A stretch of DNA of 64,000 nucleotides from Blastococcus tunisiensis (GCF_900112815.1 NZ_FOND01000015.1:63942-127941), one strand, 5' to 3'. Numbered from the stretch's first letter, positions 23,509 to 32,507 are shown. Notes: generated by a model not told the origin, from the letters alone. Translations and numbers: made by a program.

Positions 23509-24330
23509 TCAGGGCGGGGGTTCGGTCGCGTCGACGGCGGGGTCGAGGCCGGGCTCGTCGGCGAGCAGCCCGCGGACGACGGGCTCGATCCGGTCGGCGA
23601 GGTAGGCGTGCCCGGCGTCGGTCGGGCTGATGGCGTCCGCGGCGATCAGCCCGGTCTCGTCGAAGAACCAGCCCTCGGTGAGCGGGTCGAGGAACGTCGC
23701 GCCGGCGGCGGTGGCGGCCGCCTGGACGGCGTCGCGGACCGGCACGAGCTCCGCCGGTACGGCCGCGTCGGTCCACGCCGGCCCGATCACCAGCAGCACG
23801 GTGCCGGGGGCGGCCGCCCGGATCGTCTCGTAGGTCTGCGTGGCTGCGGCGGTGATCGCGGCCGGCGGGACCTGGTAGTCGTTGCGGCTGCCGAAGACGA
23901 TCGTCACGTCCGCTTCCGGTTCCGGGGCGCCCGCCGCGAGGGTCGGGAAGGTGTCGCCGGTGGTGGCCGCCTCGGCGACGTAGCCGGCGCCGGCGACGGC
24001 GTGCGGAACCGTGGCCTCGGCGCCGATCCGCTCGCTGACCAGCGCCGGCCAGCCGGCCGGCCCGAGCCCGCCCTGCTCGGTGCCCGACACGTACCAGTCG
24101 CCGTAGACGGCCAGCACCGGGGCGCGGGCATCCGGCTCGGGAGGAGCCGGGGCGGCCGCGTCGTCCGGCGGGTCGAAGACCGGTGGGGTGCGGGTGCTCG
24201 CGTACCAGGCGGAGATGCCGACGGCGATCGCCGTCACCAGCAGGACGGCGAGGATCACCAGGCCCTCGGTGCGGCTGGGGAGCGGCAGGCGGGCGAAGAA
24301 GCCCGGCCGGTCCCTCGCCACGAGCGGCAC
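23509..24330 (-). CDS. SGNH/GDSL-hydrolase-like protein lacking the serine nucleophile
   Basis: A 273-aa protein with one N-terminal transmembrane helix (GLVILAVLLVTAIAVGISAW) and an extracytoplasmic SGNH-like domain. Block I reads VYGDWYVSG, so the Ser of GDS is replaced by Trp (codon at 24094-24096). Block III GSRND and the DxxH block SPTDAGHAYL are intact. Without the nucleophile, normal esterase/lipase chemistry is unlikely; a carbohydrate-binding or other role is possible. It could also be an error or a recent mutation. Confidence 0.75.
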   Translation of the reverse strand: MPLVARDRPGFFARLPLPSRTEGLVILAVLLVTAIAVGISAWYASTRTPPVFDPPDDAAAPAPPEPDARAPVLAVYGDWYVSGTEQGGLGPAGWPALVSERIGAEATVPHAVAGAGYVAEAATTGDTFPTLAAGAPEPEADVTIVFGSRNDYQVPPAAITAAATQTYETIRAAAPGTVLLVIGPAWTDAAVPAELVPVRDAVQAAATAAGATFLDPLTEGWFFDETGLIAADAISPTDAGHAYLADRIEPVVRGLLADEPGLDPAVDATEPPP

Positions 24331-24422
24331 GGTACCGCCCGGTTCAGCTGCTCGCCGGACGATCCGGCCGACCGTGTCCGGCGCCCTACTCAGCGAGCCC
24401 GGACGCTGACAAGATCACCGGC

Positions 24423-24635
24423 ATGGAGGTGCGGCAGCGGCGAGCGGAGAAGGTCGGGGCCAGTGCGGAGCCGTGCGGCGTCTGCGGCGGGAGCAACGTG
24501 GTCGCGATGCGGTCGCGCGCCGTCCGCCGGGGCGCGGACTGGCTGAACCCGGTGTTCGACCCGGCCCCGCGCACGCACGACCTGTGCCGCGACTGCGGCG
24601 CCAAGCACCGCACCGAGAACGGCCTGCGGGTCTGA
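24423..24635 (+). CDS. Small zinc-ribbon-like protein (70 aa)
   Basis: A 70-aa protein with two CxxC pairs, EPCGVCGG and DLCRDCGAKH, likely to bind one zinc as a treble-clef or ribbon. It is immediately upstream (63 nt) of the formate dehydrogenase operon on the same strand; a role there is not established. Confidence 0.6.
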   Translation: MEVRQRRAEKVGASAEPCGVCGGSNVVAMRSRAVRRGADWLNPVFDPAPRTHDLCRDCGAKHRTENGLRV

Positions 24636-24698
24636 CTGCGCGAACACGCGCACAACCCCGTCGTGCCGCAGACGGTTTCGGATGGCAGAGTTCCGGGA

Positions 24699-27600
24699 GT
24701 GAAGACCTGGCTCGACGCGTGGCCGGTGTACCGGCAACTGACCGGTACCGATCCCCTGGGTCGCGGCAAGGCCGCGCGCAGCAAGGCGACCGATGCCACG
24801 GTCTCCCGCACCGCCACGGCCGACAAGGTCGTGAAGAGCGTCTGCCCGTACTGCGCGGTCGGCTGCGCGCAGAACGTCTACGTGAAGGACGAGGCGATCG
24901 TCCAGATCGAGGGCGACCCGGACTCCCCGATCAACCGCGGCCGGCTGTGCCCCAAGGGCAGCGCGAGCAAGCAGCTGGTCACGAGCCCGAGCCGGGTCAC
25001 CACGGTCAAGTACCGCCGTCCGTACGCCACGGACTGGGAGGACCTCGACCTCGACACCGCGATGGAGATGATCGCCGACCGCGTCCTGGAGGCCCGCAAC
25101 AAGGGCTGGCAGGACGAGGACGGCGGCGAGCGGGTCAACCGCACCATGGGGATAGCGAGCCTCGGAGGGGCGACCCTCGACAACGAGGAGAACTACCTCA
25201 TGAAGAAGCTCTACAGCGCCCTGGGCGCGATCCAGATCGAGAACCAGGCCCGGATATAGCACTCCGCGACGGTGCCCGGTCTGGGTGCCTCGTTCGGCCG
25301 TGGTGGCGCAACCAACTTCCTGGAAGACCTGGCGAACTCCGACTGCATCGTCATCGAGGGTTCGAACATGGCCGAGTGCCACCCGGTGGGCTTCCAGTGG
25401 GTGACGGAGGCCAAGGCGCGCGGCGCCAAGGTCATCCACATCGACCCGCGGTTCACCCGCACCAGCGCGATCGCCGACCTGCACGTGCCGCTGCGCATCG
25501 GCACCGACATCGCCTTCCTCGGCGGGCTGATCCGCTACGTGCTCGACAACGAGCTGTACTTCGCGGACTACGTCACCGCCTACACGAACGCCGCCGCCCT
25601 GGTCGGTGAGGAGTTCGTCGACGCCGAGGACCTCGACGGCCTGTTCTCCGGGTTCGACCCGGCGAACAACGTGTACGACGAGACGAGCTGGCAGTACGAG
25701 TTCGAGGAGGCGCCGGAGTCCGGCGCCGACGACCCGGCCGAGGCCGCCGAGCAGGAGCGCAGCGAGCAGGACCCGGCCGTGAAGAAGTCCGACCGCGCCC
25801 AGGCGGCCGGCAGCGGCGGCCCGCCGATCCCGGCCAAGCCCAAGCGGGACGAGACGCTGCAGCACCCGCGGTCGGTGTTCCAGATCCTCAAGCGGCACTT
25901 CGACCGCTACACCCCGGAGATGGTGTCGGAGGTCTGCGGCATCGAGCCGGAGGTCTTCGAGCAGGTCGCTGCGTGGGTGACCAGCAACAGCGGCCGCGAC
26001 CGGACGACGGCGTGGGTGTACTCGGTGGGCTGGACGCAGCACAGCGTCGGCGCGCAGTACATCCGCACCTGCTCGATCCTGCAGACGCTGCTGGGCAACA
26101 TCGGCCGCCCCGGTGGCGGCATCCTCGCCCTGCGCGGGCACGCCAGCATCCAGGGCTCCACCGACGTCCCGACGCTGTTCAACCTGCTGCCCGGCTACCT
26201 GCCGATGCCGCACGCCCACCAGCACCACGACCTCGAGGAGTACGTCGCCGACGCGGCCGGCAAGGCCGGCTTCTGGGGCAACAAGCCCGCCTACATGACC
26301 AGCCTGCTCAAGGCCTGGTGGGGCGAGGCGGCGACGGCGGAGAACGACTACGCCTTCGACTACCTGCCGCGGATCAACGGCGACCACAGCTCCTACCGGA
26401 CGATCACCGACATGATCAAGGGGAAGGTGTCGGGCTACTTCCTGGTCGGCGAGAACCCCACGGTCGGGCACCCGAACAGCCGGATGAACCGCTTCGGGCT
26501 GGCCAACCTCGACTGGCTGGTCGTCCGCGACCTGCAGATGATCGAGTCGGCGACCTTCTGGAAGGAGGGCCCGGAGATCGAGACGGGGGAGATGTCCCCC
26601 GAGACGATCGGCACCGAGGTCTTCTTCGTCCCGGCGGCCACGCACGTGGAGAAGGAAGGCACGTTCACCCAGACCCAGCGGGTGCTGCAGTGGCGGCACA
26701 AGGCCGTCGAGCCGCCGAACGACGCCCGCAGCGACCTGTGGTTCTTCTTCCACCTGGGCCGGATCCTGCGCGACCGGCTGAAGGACTCGACCGATCCCCG
26801 CGACCGGCCGCTGCTCGACCTCACCTGGGACTACCCGGTCGAGGGCGAGACGGCCGACCCCAGCGCCGACGCCGTGCTGCGCGAGATCAACGGCTTCGGC
26901 CCCGACGGCGAGCTGCTGAACAGCTACATGCAGATGAGGGACGACGGCTCGACGTCCGGCGGCTGCTGGATCTACACCGGCGTCTACGCCGACGGGGTCA
27001 ACCAGGCCGCCCGCCGGAAGCCGGCCAAGGAGCAGGGCGCCGTCGCCTCGGAGTGGGGCTGGGCCTGGCCGCTCAACCGCCGGATGCTTTACAACCGCGC
27101 CTCGGCCGACCCCGACGGCAAGCCGTGGAGCGAGCGCAAGAAGTACGTCTGGTGGGACGAGGACGCCGGCGAGTGGACCGGCCTGGACGTCCCCGACTTC
27201 GAGAAGACCAAGCGGCCGGACTACGTGCCCCCGGACGGCGCCAGGGCGCAGGACGCCCTCGCCGGCAACGACCCGTTCGTCATGCAGGGCGACGGTAAGG
27301 CGTGGCTGTTCGCGCCGGCCGGCGTCGTCGACGGGCCGCTGCCCACGCACTACGAGCCGGCCGAGTCCGTCGTCGAGAACGGCCTGTACAAGCAGCAGGC
27401 CAACCCGACGCTGGAGATCATCGAGGGCCCGTGGAACCGGGCCAACCCGAGCCGCAGCGACGTCTTCCCGTTCGCCGTCACCACCTACCGGCTGACCGAG
27501 CACCACACCGCCGGCGGGATGAGCCGCACGCTGCCCTACCTGGCCGAGCTCCAGCCGGAGTTCTTCGTGGAGGTCAGCCCGGAGCTCGCGGAGCTGCGCG

Positions 27601-27989
27601 GCCTGACGCACAACGACTACGCCACGCTGGTCAGCGCGCGGACGGCGGTCGAGGCGAAGGTGCTGGTCACCGAGCGGGTGCGGCCGATCAGGCTGCGCGA
27701 CGGCACCGTCGTCCACCAGATCGGCATGCCGTACCACTGGTCCTACACCGGCATCTCCACCGGCGACGCCGCCAACGACCTGCTGGGCATCGTGATGGAC
27801 CCCAACACCCACATCCAGGAGTCGAAGGTGTCCACCTGCGACATCCGGCCGGGCCGGCGCCCCCGCGGGCCGGAGCTGCTGGAGTTCGTGGAGGCCTACC
27901 GACGGCGGGCCGGGGTGGACTCGGGCCGGGTCGGGGTGAACGGCCGCGATCCCGTGGACGTCGCCGCGGGCGAAGGGTCCGCGCTGTGA
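24699..27989 (+). CDS. fdh: Formate dehydrogenase alpha subunit, selenoprotein read through UAG
   Basis: This is the catalytic molybdopterin subunit oxidising formate to CO2. Read through one in-frame UAG it is 1096 aa. An N-terminal [4Fe-4S] site (C49, C52, C56, C84) leads into the molybdopterin oxidoreductase fold and a C-terminal dinucleotide-binding domain (near GGMSRTLPYLAELQPEFFVE). Codon 187 is UAG (25257-25259) in the context NQARI-U-HSATVPGLG, where homologues have Sec or Cys; His188 follows as in active enzymes. A SECIS-like hairpin starts 11 nt downstream. Both halves are fully conserved in one frame, so this is not a pseudogene. No Tat signal is seen. An acidic linker (about residues 340-390) is unusual. 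GTG 24699 gives the typical KTWLDAWPVYRQLTG start; 24663 is an alternative. Operon with beta and NrfD subunits. Confidence 0.93.
25260..25292 (+). promoter_or_regulatory. SECIS element for UAG-encoded selenocysteine
   Basis: In the mRNA, GGUGCCC (25271-25277) pairs with GGGUGCC (25283-25289) in a 7-bp stem with two G-U wobbles, closing a GGUCU loop (25278-25282). Three further pairs (25267-25269 with 25290-25292) extend it past one unpaired C. The main stem begins exactly 11 nt after the UAG. The GGUCU loop and this spacing are what the E. coli fdhF SECIS needs for SelB binding. Confidence 0.88.
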
Positions 27990-27999
27990 CCGCGGCTGG

Positions 28000-28076
28000 G
28001 ATCAGGTTCCCTGATCGTGGCGCGTCCTCCCTCATGGTGGGCGGTGGGGGAGGACGACTCCCGGTGAGGGAGGACG
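28000..28076 (+). promoter_or_regulatory. Two hairpins between alpha and beta formate dehydrogenase genes
   Basis: A perfect 7-bp hairpin with a 3-nt loop (GATCAGG 28000-28006, CCTGATC 28010-28016) is followed by a perfect 12-bp inverted repeat (CGTCCTCCCTCA 28023-28034, TGAGGGAGGACG 28065-28076) enclosing a smaller hairpin (GGGAG 28048-28052, CTCCC 28058-28062). The right arm contains the GGGAGG ribosome-binding site of the short frame at 28082. Possible roles are partial termination, mRNA processing or control of beta-subunit translation. Confidence 0.5.
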
Positions 28077-28081
28077 GCGAC

Positions 28082-28105
28082 ATGAGGGTGAAGGACGCGG
28101 CATGA
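28082..28105 (+). CDS. Possible 7-aa leader peptide
   Basis: ATG 28082 opens a 7-codon frame (MRVKDAA) after a GGGAGGAC ribosome-binding site. Its TGA overlaps the beta-subunit ATG as ATGA. It could couple ribosome entry to beta-subunit translation; otherwise it is chance. Confidence 0.25.
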   Translation: MRVKDAA

Positions 28106-29172
28106 CCTCGATCAGCTCGGCGAGCCCGGGGCTCAGCCAGAACGATCCGAAGAACCGGCTGTTCGGGCCGCTGCCCGACGTGTCGGCCGAGGCCGGCTAC
28201 GTCGAGGAGCACCCCAAGCGGGTCGGCTTCTTCACCGACACCTCGGTCTGCATCGGCTGCAAGGCCTGCGAGGTGGCCTGCAAGGAGTGGAACACCCTCC
28301 CGATGGACGACGCGGACGGCAAGCGCGACGCCATCGGGATGTCGGGGATGTCCTACGACAACACCGGCATGCTCGGCGCCAACTCGTGGCGGCACGTGGC
28401 CTTCATCGAGCAGACCCGCGTGGTCGACCTGCCGATGCCGGCCGTCGGCCTGCCCGGGGCGAAGAACCGGCCGGACGTGCCGCAGCTGGGAGCACCGGAC
28501 ACCGGGGACGTCGACACCACCGCCAAGGCGCAGGCCAGCGTGCTCAACGCCGAGGCGCTCGCCGAGTTCGACCCGCAGACCGGCCAGACGGGGGCGGACA
28601 AGCAGATCCGCTGGCTGATGAGCTCCGACGTCTGCAAGCACTGCACGCACGCCGGCTGCCTCGACGTCTGCCCGACCGGGGCGCTGTTCCGCACCGAGTT
28701 CGGCACCGTCGTCGTCCAGCAGGACATCTGCAACGGCTGCGGCTACTGCGTGCCGTCCTGCCCGTACGGGGTGATCGACCAGCGCAAGGACGACGGCCGG
28801 GTCTTCAAGTGCACGATGTGCTACGACCGGCTCACCGACGGGCTGCAGCCGGCGTGCGCCACGGCGTGCCCGACGCAGTCCATCCAGTTCGGCGACCTCG
28901 ACGAGCTGCAGGCCCGGGCCGACGCCCGGCTGGCCACGCTGCAGGAGCAGGGCGTGGAGACGGCGCGACTGTACGGGCGGGACGAGGACGACGGCGTCGG
29001 GGGAGCGGGCGCGTTCTTCCTGCTGCTCGACGAGCCTGAGGTGTACGGGCTGCCGCCGGACCCGGTCGTCACCACCCGGGACCTGCCGGCCATGTGGAAG
29101 GCGGCCGCCACCGGCGCGGCGATGATGGTGGGGGTCGCGCTGTCGGCGGTCCTCGGCTCGCGGAGGCGCTGA
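28102..29172 (+). CDS. Formate dehydrogenase beta (4Fe-4S ferredoxin) subunit
   Basis: A 356-aa electron-transfer subunit that passes electrons from the molybdenum/selenium subunit to the membrane anchor. Four cysteine clusters are visible in order: CIGCKACEVACKEWN, CKHCTHAGCLDVCPTG, CNGCGYCVPSCPYG and CTMC...CATACPT, enough for four [4Fe-4S] centres. A C-terminal hydrophobic helix (about residues 333-350) may anchor it to the membrane. It lies between the alpha gene (112 nt upstream, with hairpins between) and nrfD (1 nt downstream). Confidence 0.93.
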   Translation: MTSISSASPGLSQNDPKNRLFGPLPDVSAEAGYVEEHPKRVGFFTDTSVCIGCKACEVACKEWNTLPMDDADGKRDAIGMSGMSYDNTGMLGANSWRHVAFIEQTRVVDLPMPAVGLPGAKNRPDVPQLGAPDTGDVDTTAKAQASVLNAEALAEFDPQTGQTGADKQIRWLMSSDVCKHCTHAGCLDVCPTGALFRTEFGTVVVQQDICNGCGYCVPSCPYGVIDQRKDDGRVFKCTMCYDRLTDGLQPACATACPTQSIQFGDLDELQARADARLATLQEQGVETARLYGRDEDDGVGGAGAFFLLLDEPEVYGLPPDPVVTTRDLPAMWKAAATGAAMMVGVALSAVLGSRRR

Positions 29173-29173
29173 C

Positions 29174-30214
29174 ATGACGCAGGGAATCACCACGCCCGGC
29201 GCCGGCTGGCGGCGCGCGGACGGGCCGCCGGCGCAGAAGAGCCAGAAGCGGCGCCGCAAGGGCGGACGACGCGGGCGCAACGCCGAGATCGCGATGGTCG
29301 ACGAGGCCGAGTTCACCTCCTACTACGGCCGGCCGATCATCAAGCCGCCGGTGTGGAAGACCCCGGACGTGCCGCTGTACCTGTTCCTCGGTGGAGCCGC
29401 GGGTTCGTCGGCGGTGCTGGGCGCGATGGCGGACCTGTCCGGGCGGCCGGCGCTGACCCGGGCGGCGCGGCTGGTGGCCGGTGGTGGGTCGATCGCCTCG
29501 GTGGGCTTCCTGATCCACGACCTGGGTCGGCCGGAGCGGTTCCTGCACATGCTGCGGGTGTTCAAGCCGACGTCGCCGTTGTCGGTGGGCACCTACATCC
29601 TGTCGCCGTTCAGTGCGGCGGCCGGGGCGACGGCGGCGGTGGAGCTGCTGGGCTGGTTCCCGCGGCTGAAGCGGTTCGGCGGGATCGTGGGCGGGCTGTT
29701 CGGGGGGCCGATGGCCACCTACACGGCGGTGCTGCTGAGCAACACGGCGGTGCCGTCGTGGCACGAGTTCCACACCAAGCTGCCGTTCGTGTTCGCCGGT
29801 TCGGCGATGGCCGCCGGTGGGGGGCTGTGCATGGCCTTCACGCCGGTGGAGGAGGCGGGCCCGGCGCGGAAGATGGCCGTCGCCGGCGCTGCGCTCGAGC
29901 TCGCGGTGGTGCACCAGGTGGAGAACGACGAGAGCATCGTCTCCGAGCCGTACCACGAGGGGCGGGCCGGGAAGCTGATGCGGGCGGCGAGGACGTGCAC
30001 CGCCGCGGGCGCCGGTCTCACCGTCGTGGCCGGGCGTACCCGGCTGGGGGCGGTTGCGTCAGGAACGCTCCTGGCGGCCGGCTCGCTGCTCACCCGCTTC
30101 GGCGTCTTCGACGCCGGCATGGCCAGCGCCCGCGACCCGAAGTACACCGTCGTCCCGCAGCGGGAGCGGCTCGCGGCCCGGGAGAACGGGCACGCGCCGT
30201 CGGTCAGCCGCTGA
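29174..30214 (+). CDS. nrfD: NrfD/PsrC-family membrane anchor subunit
   Basis: A 346-aa polytopic protein of the NrfD/PsrC family, which anchors molybdoenzymes and exchanges electrons with quinone. After a very basic cytoplasmic N-terminus (KSQKRRRKGGRRGR) there are about eight hydrophobic segments; LGRPERFLHMLRVFKPTSPLS and GTYILSPFSA are typical NrfD features. It starts 1 nt after the beta-subunit stop, so the three genes form one operon feeding formate electrons to (mena)quinone. Confidence 0.9.
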   Translation: MTQGITTPGAGWRRADGPPAQKSQKRRRKGGRRGRNAEIAMVDEAEFTSYYGRPIIKPPVWKTPDVPLYLFLGGAAGSSAVLGAMADLSGRPALTRAARLVAGGGSIASVGFLIHDLGRPERFLHMLRVFKPTSPLSVGTYILSPFSAAAGATAAVELLGWFPRLKRFGGIVGGLFGGPMATYTAVLLSNTAVPSWHEFHTKLPFVFAGSAMAAGGGLCMAFTPVEEAGPARKMAVAGAALELAVVHQVENDESIVSEPYHEGRAGKLMRAARTCTAAGAGLTVVAGRTRLGAVASGTLLAAGSLLTRFGVFDAGMASARDPKYTVVPQRERLAARENGHAPSVSR

Positions 30215-30229
30215 GGCACGGCCGGCCGA

Positions 30230-30646
30230 TCAGGTCCCCTCGATGATCTCGAGGCGGACCCCGAGACCGGTGTAGGTACCCAGGGCGCGGGCGTCGCGGG
30301 TGGCCAGCGGAACGTCACCCGCCCGCGCTGCGAGACCCACCAGGGCGTCGTAGACGGCGCCCCCGGCGATCCCCAGCGGAGCGAGCACGCGCGGTAGGCC
30401 GGTCGATTCCGCGGCCGGCACCTCGAGCACGGTGTCGAAGGTGGCCTCCAGCAGCCGGGCGGCATCGTCCCCTGCCACGCGGGCGTCCCCGGGGAGACGG
30501 GTGAGCACCGAGTACGTCTCGGCCAGGGAATGGGTCGTCAGGACCAGCGACCGCCCGGCCGCGTGGCGCCGGACGGCGGTGTGTGCGGTGTGGGAGCGCA
30601 GCAGCAACGGAACGGCGGCGCTGGTGTCGAAGGCCAGTCGCGTCAC
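30230..30646 (-). CDS. VapC-like PIN-domain toxin
   Basis: A 138-aa PIN-domain ribonuclease. The acidic active-site residues are D7 (AFDTSAAVPLLL), E43 (HSLAETYSVL) and Asp residues in GAVYDALVGLAA and ATRDARAL. The GTG overlaps the antitoxin stop by 4 nt. Its 3' end faces nrfD 15 nt away. Confidence 0.88.
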   Translation of the reverse strand: MTRLAFDTSAAVPLLLRSHTAHTAVRRHAAGRSLVLTTHSLAETYSVLTRLPGDARVAGDDAARLLEATFDTVLEVPAAESTGLPRVLAPLGIAGGAVYDALVGLAARAGDVPLATRDARALGTYTGLGVRLEIIEGT

Positions 30647-30879
30647 CGGCGGCCGGAGTCCAGGAGCCCGAACACGTCGTCGTCGGTGACCGCGGTGGAC
30701 GAGTCGGCCACCAGCGCACCGTCGACCTCGACGAGCCGCGCCGTACGCCCGGCCGGGATCAGCTGCAGGCCTGCTCCGTATCGGCTGACGTCGAGGGTCG
30801 AGCCGGGCGTGAGCCCCAGAGCGTCCCGCAGGGCCTTCGGCACGACGATCCTGCCGAGGCTGTCGATCGTGGTCCGCAC
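30643..30879 (-). CDS. AbrB/MazE-like (VapB) antitoxin
   Basis: A 78-aa antitoxin with an N-terminal SpoVT/AbrB swapped-hairpin domain (RTTIDSLGRIVVPKALRDAL) and an acidic C-terminus for toxin binding. GTG 30879 gives the usual xRTTID start; the longer ATG at 30903 would read through the inverted repeat at 30877-30898, the likely operator. Translationally coupled to the VapC-like toxin. Confidence 0.85.
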   Translation of the reverse strand: MRTTIDSLGRIVVPKALRDALGLTPGSTLDVSRYGAGLQLIPAGRTARLVEVDGALVADSSTAVTDDDVFGLLDSGRR

Positions 30880-30898
30880 TGGTGGAACGCTACCAGTG
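30877..30898. promoter_or_regulatory. Candidate VapBC operator
   Basis: Perfect 7-bp inverted repeat CACTGGT (30877-30883) and ACCAGTG (30892-30898) with an 8-nt spacer, overlapping the antitoxin start codon. Suited to autorepression by the AbrB-type antitoxin. Confidence 0.5.
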
Positions 30899-31136
30899 AA
30901 CATCCATCACGGTGTCCTCCCGCCAACGGGACGCTGCGGGCGGGGAAGCTCCGGCTGTCTGCGCCTCGGTTCACCCGCTCGCGCCGGCCGGTCGGCTGCG
31001 GGTGCGTCTCCGGTCCCGGTGCGCGAGGCCGTTGACGGCGTTCCGGAAGTCCGTTACCCCTCCACCTGAGGCTCCGGCCCGGCGCACTCCTCGCGCGGCG
31101 AGGTGAGCCGGCACGGGCTCGAAGGGGAGGATGCTC

Positions 31137-32231
31137 GTGGCGCCACAGACCGTGCTCATCACCGGCGGGGCCGGCTTCATCGGATCCCGGCTGGCGTCCC
31201 GGCTGGTCGGCGAGGGGCACGAGGTCGTCATCGCCGACGTCCTGCACCCCCAGGTGCACGACGGCCGCGGATGGCCGGCCGACACCCCCGAGGCCGCGGT
31301 GCGGTACCCGGTGGACGTCACGAGCGCGAGCCAGTGCGACGCCCTGCTCCGGCTCTGCACCCCGGACGTCGTCGTCCATCTCGCCGCGGAGACGGGGACG
31401 GGCCAGTCGCTCACCCAGGCCAGCCGTCACGGCCGGGTCAACGTGGTCGGGACGACGGAGCTGCTCGACGCCCTCGCCCGTGCGGGGCACGTGCCGGAGC
31501 ACGTCGTCCTCGCCTCCTCGCGGGCGGTCTACGGCGAGGGTCGGTGGTCGGCCTCGGACGGCAGCACGTACTACGCCGCTCCCCGTTCGGCGGCCCAGCT
31601 GGAGGCGGGGCAGTGGGACCCCCAACCGCCGACGGCGGGGCTGCGGGCCGTCGCGCCCCTGCCGCACGCCGCCGCCACCACCGAGCCCCGGCCGACCAAC
31701 GTCTACGCCGCGACCAAGCTGGCCCAGGAACACATCCTCGGTGCCTGGACCGTGGCCATGGGGTCGCGCTTCTCCGTGCTGCGGTTGCAGAACGTGTACG
31801 GGCCGGGTCAGTCGCTCTCGAACCCCTACACCGGGATCATGAGCCTCTTCGCGCGCAAGGCCCTCGCCCACGAGCAGATCGACGTGTACGAGGGCGGCCA
31901 GATCATCCGGGACCTGGTCTTCGTCGACGACGTGGTCGCCGCTCTGCAGAGCTGCCTGGGCCGCTCCGGTAGCGAGCCCTTGCTGGCCGACATCGGCTCG
32001 GGCCGCGCGGTGAGCCTGCAGGAGATGGCCGAGTTCCTGGCGCACGAGACGGGAGCCCCGGAGCCCCTGACCTCCGGCCACTTCCGGGCCGGCGACGTCC
32101 GCGCGGCCTCGGCCGACATCTCGCACGCCGCCACCACGCTCGGTTACCGGCCGGCCGTGGAGCCGAAGGCCGGTCTGCGCCGGCTGCTGGAGTGGATCGC
32201 CGGCGATGCGCCCGGCGACCAGGGGCTCTGA
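31137..32231 (+). CDS. NAD-dependent epimerase/dehydratase
   Basis: A 364-aa extended short-chain dehydrogenase acting on nucleotide sugars. It has the NAD-binding ITGGAGFIGSRL at the N-terminus, VVHLAAETG, a catalytic serine segment ASSRAVYG and the YAATK catalytic Tyr/Lys. A ~35-residue insertion (about 145-180) precedes the YxxxK site. Specific reaction (epimerase versus dehydratase) cannot be told. GTG 31137 was chosen because GGGGAGG lies 6 nt upstream; the ATG at 31131 would abut it. First gene of the exopolysaccharide locus. Confidence 0.85.
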   Translation: MAPQTVLITGGAGFIGSRLASRLVGEGHEVVIADVLHPQVHDGRGWPADTPEAAVRYPVDVTSASQCDALLRLCTPDVVVHLAAETGTGQSLTQASRHGRVNVVGTTELLDALARAGHVPEHVVLASSRAVYGEGRWSASDGSTYYAAPRSAAQLEAGQWDPQPPTAGLRAVAPLPHAAATTEPRPTNVYAATKLAQEHILGAWTVAMGSRFSVLRLQNVYGPGQSLSNPYTGIMSLFARKALAHEQIDVYEGGQIIRDLVFVDDVVAALQSCLGRSGSEPLLADIGSGRAVSLQEMAEFLAHETGAPEPLTSGHFRAGDVRAASADISHAATTLGYRPAVEPKAGLRRLLEWIAGDAPGDQGL

Positions 32232-32507
32232 CCACGAGGGATCGCGCGCCGGGAACTGCGGACCCGGGACCCGGTCGCCGGTGACGGCCCTTCCCGGCGC
32301 TTCCGAACGAGTGCGTTCCACTCCGCAGCAGGCGGGCGCGGTTACCGATGGTGAGGGACGCCCGGGAAGTGGCGCACTTCTCAGAGGTGCGGGGCCAAGG
32401 TTGTTCCCCTTCGTCGTGTCCGACGAAACCCTCCGGTCCGGACGGGTGGACCCGACCTCCCACGAGGATCGCTCAGCACCCGGCCGGAGGTACCCAGGAG
32501 GTACGAG

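Noticed and set aside
24699-25259. Truncated 186-residue formate dehydrogenase fragment ending at TAG, followed by a separate gene starting at 25272
   Set aside because: The stop falls exactly on the Sec/Cys position, conserved protein continues in the same frame without decay, and a SECIS hairpin follows at the right distance.
24390-27812. 1140-codon minus-strand frame opposite formate dehydrogenase
   Set aside because: Low-complexity Val/Gly/Arg/His translation typical of antisense frames of high-GC genes; the sense strand is clearly the conserved enzyme.
30904-31130. tRNA-Sec near the formate dehydrogenase operon
   Set aside because: Short resemblances to D-stem sequence (GTCTCCGGT) exist, but there is no CTA anticodon in context and no 13-bp acceptor/T stack on either strand.
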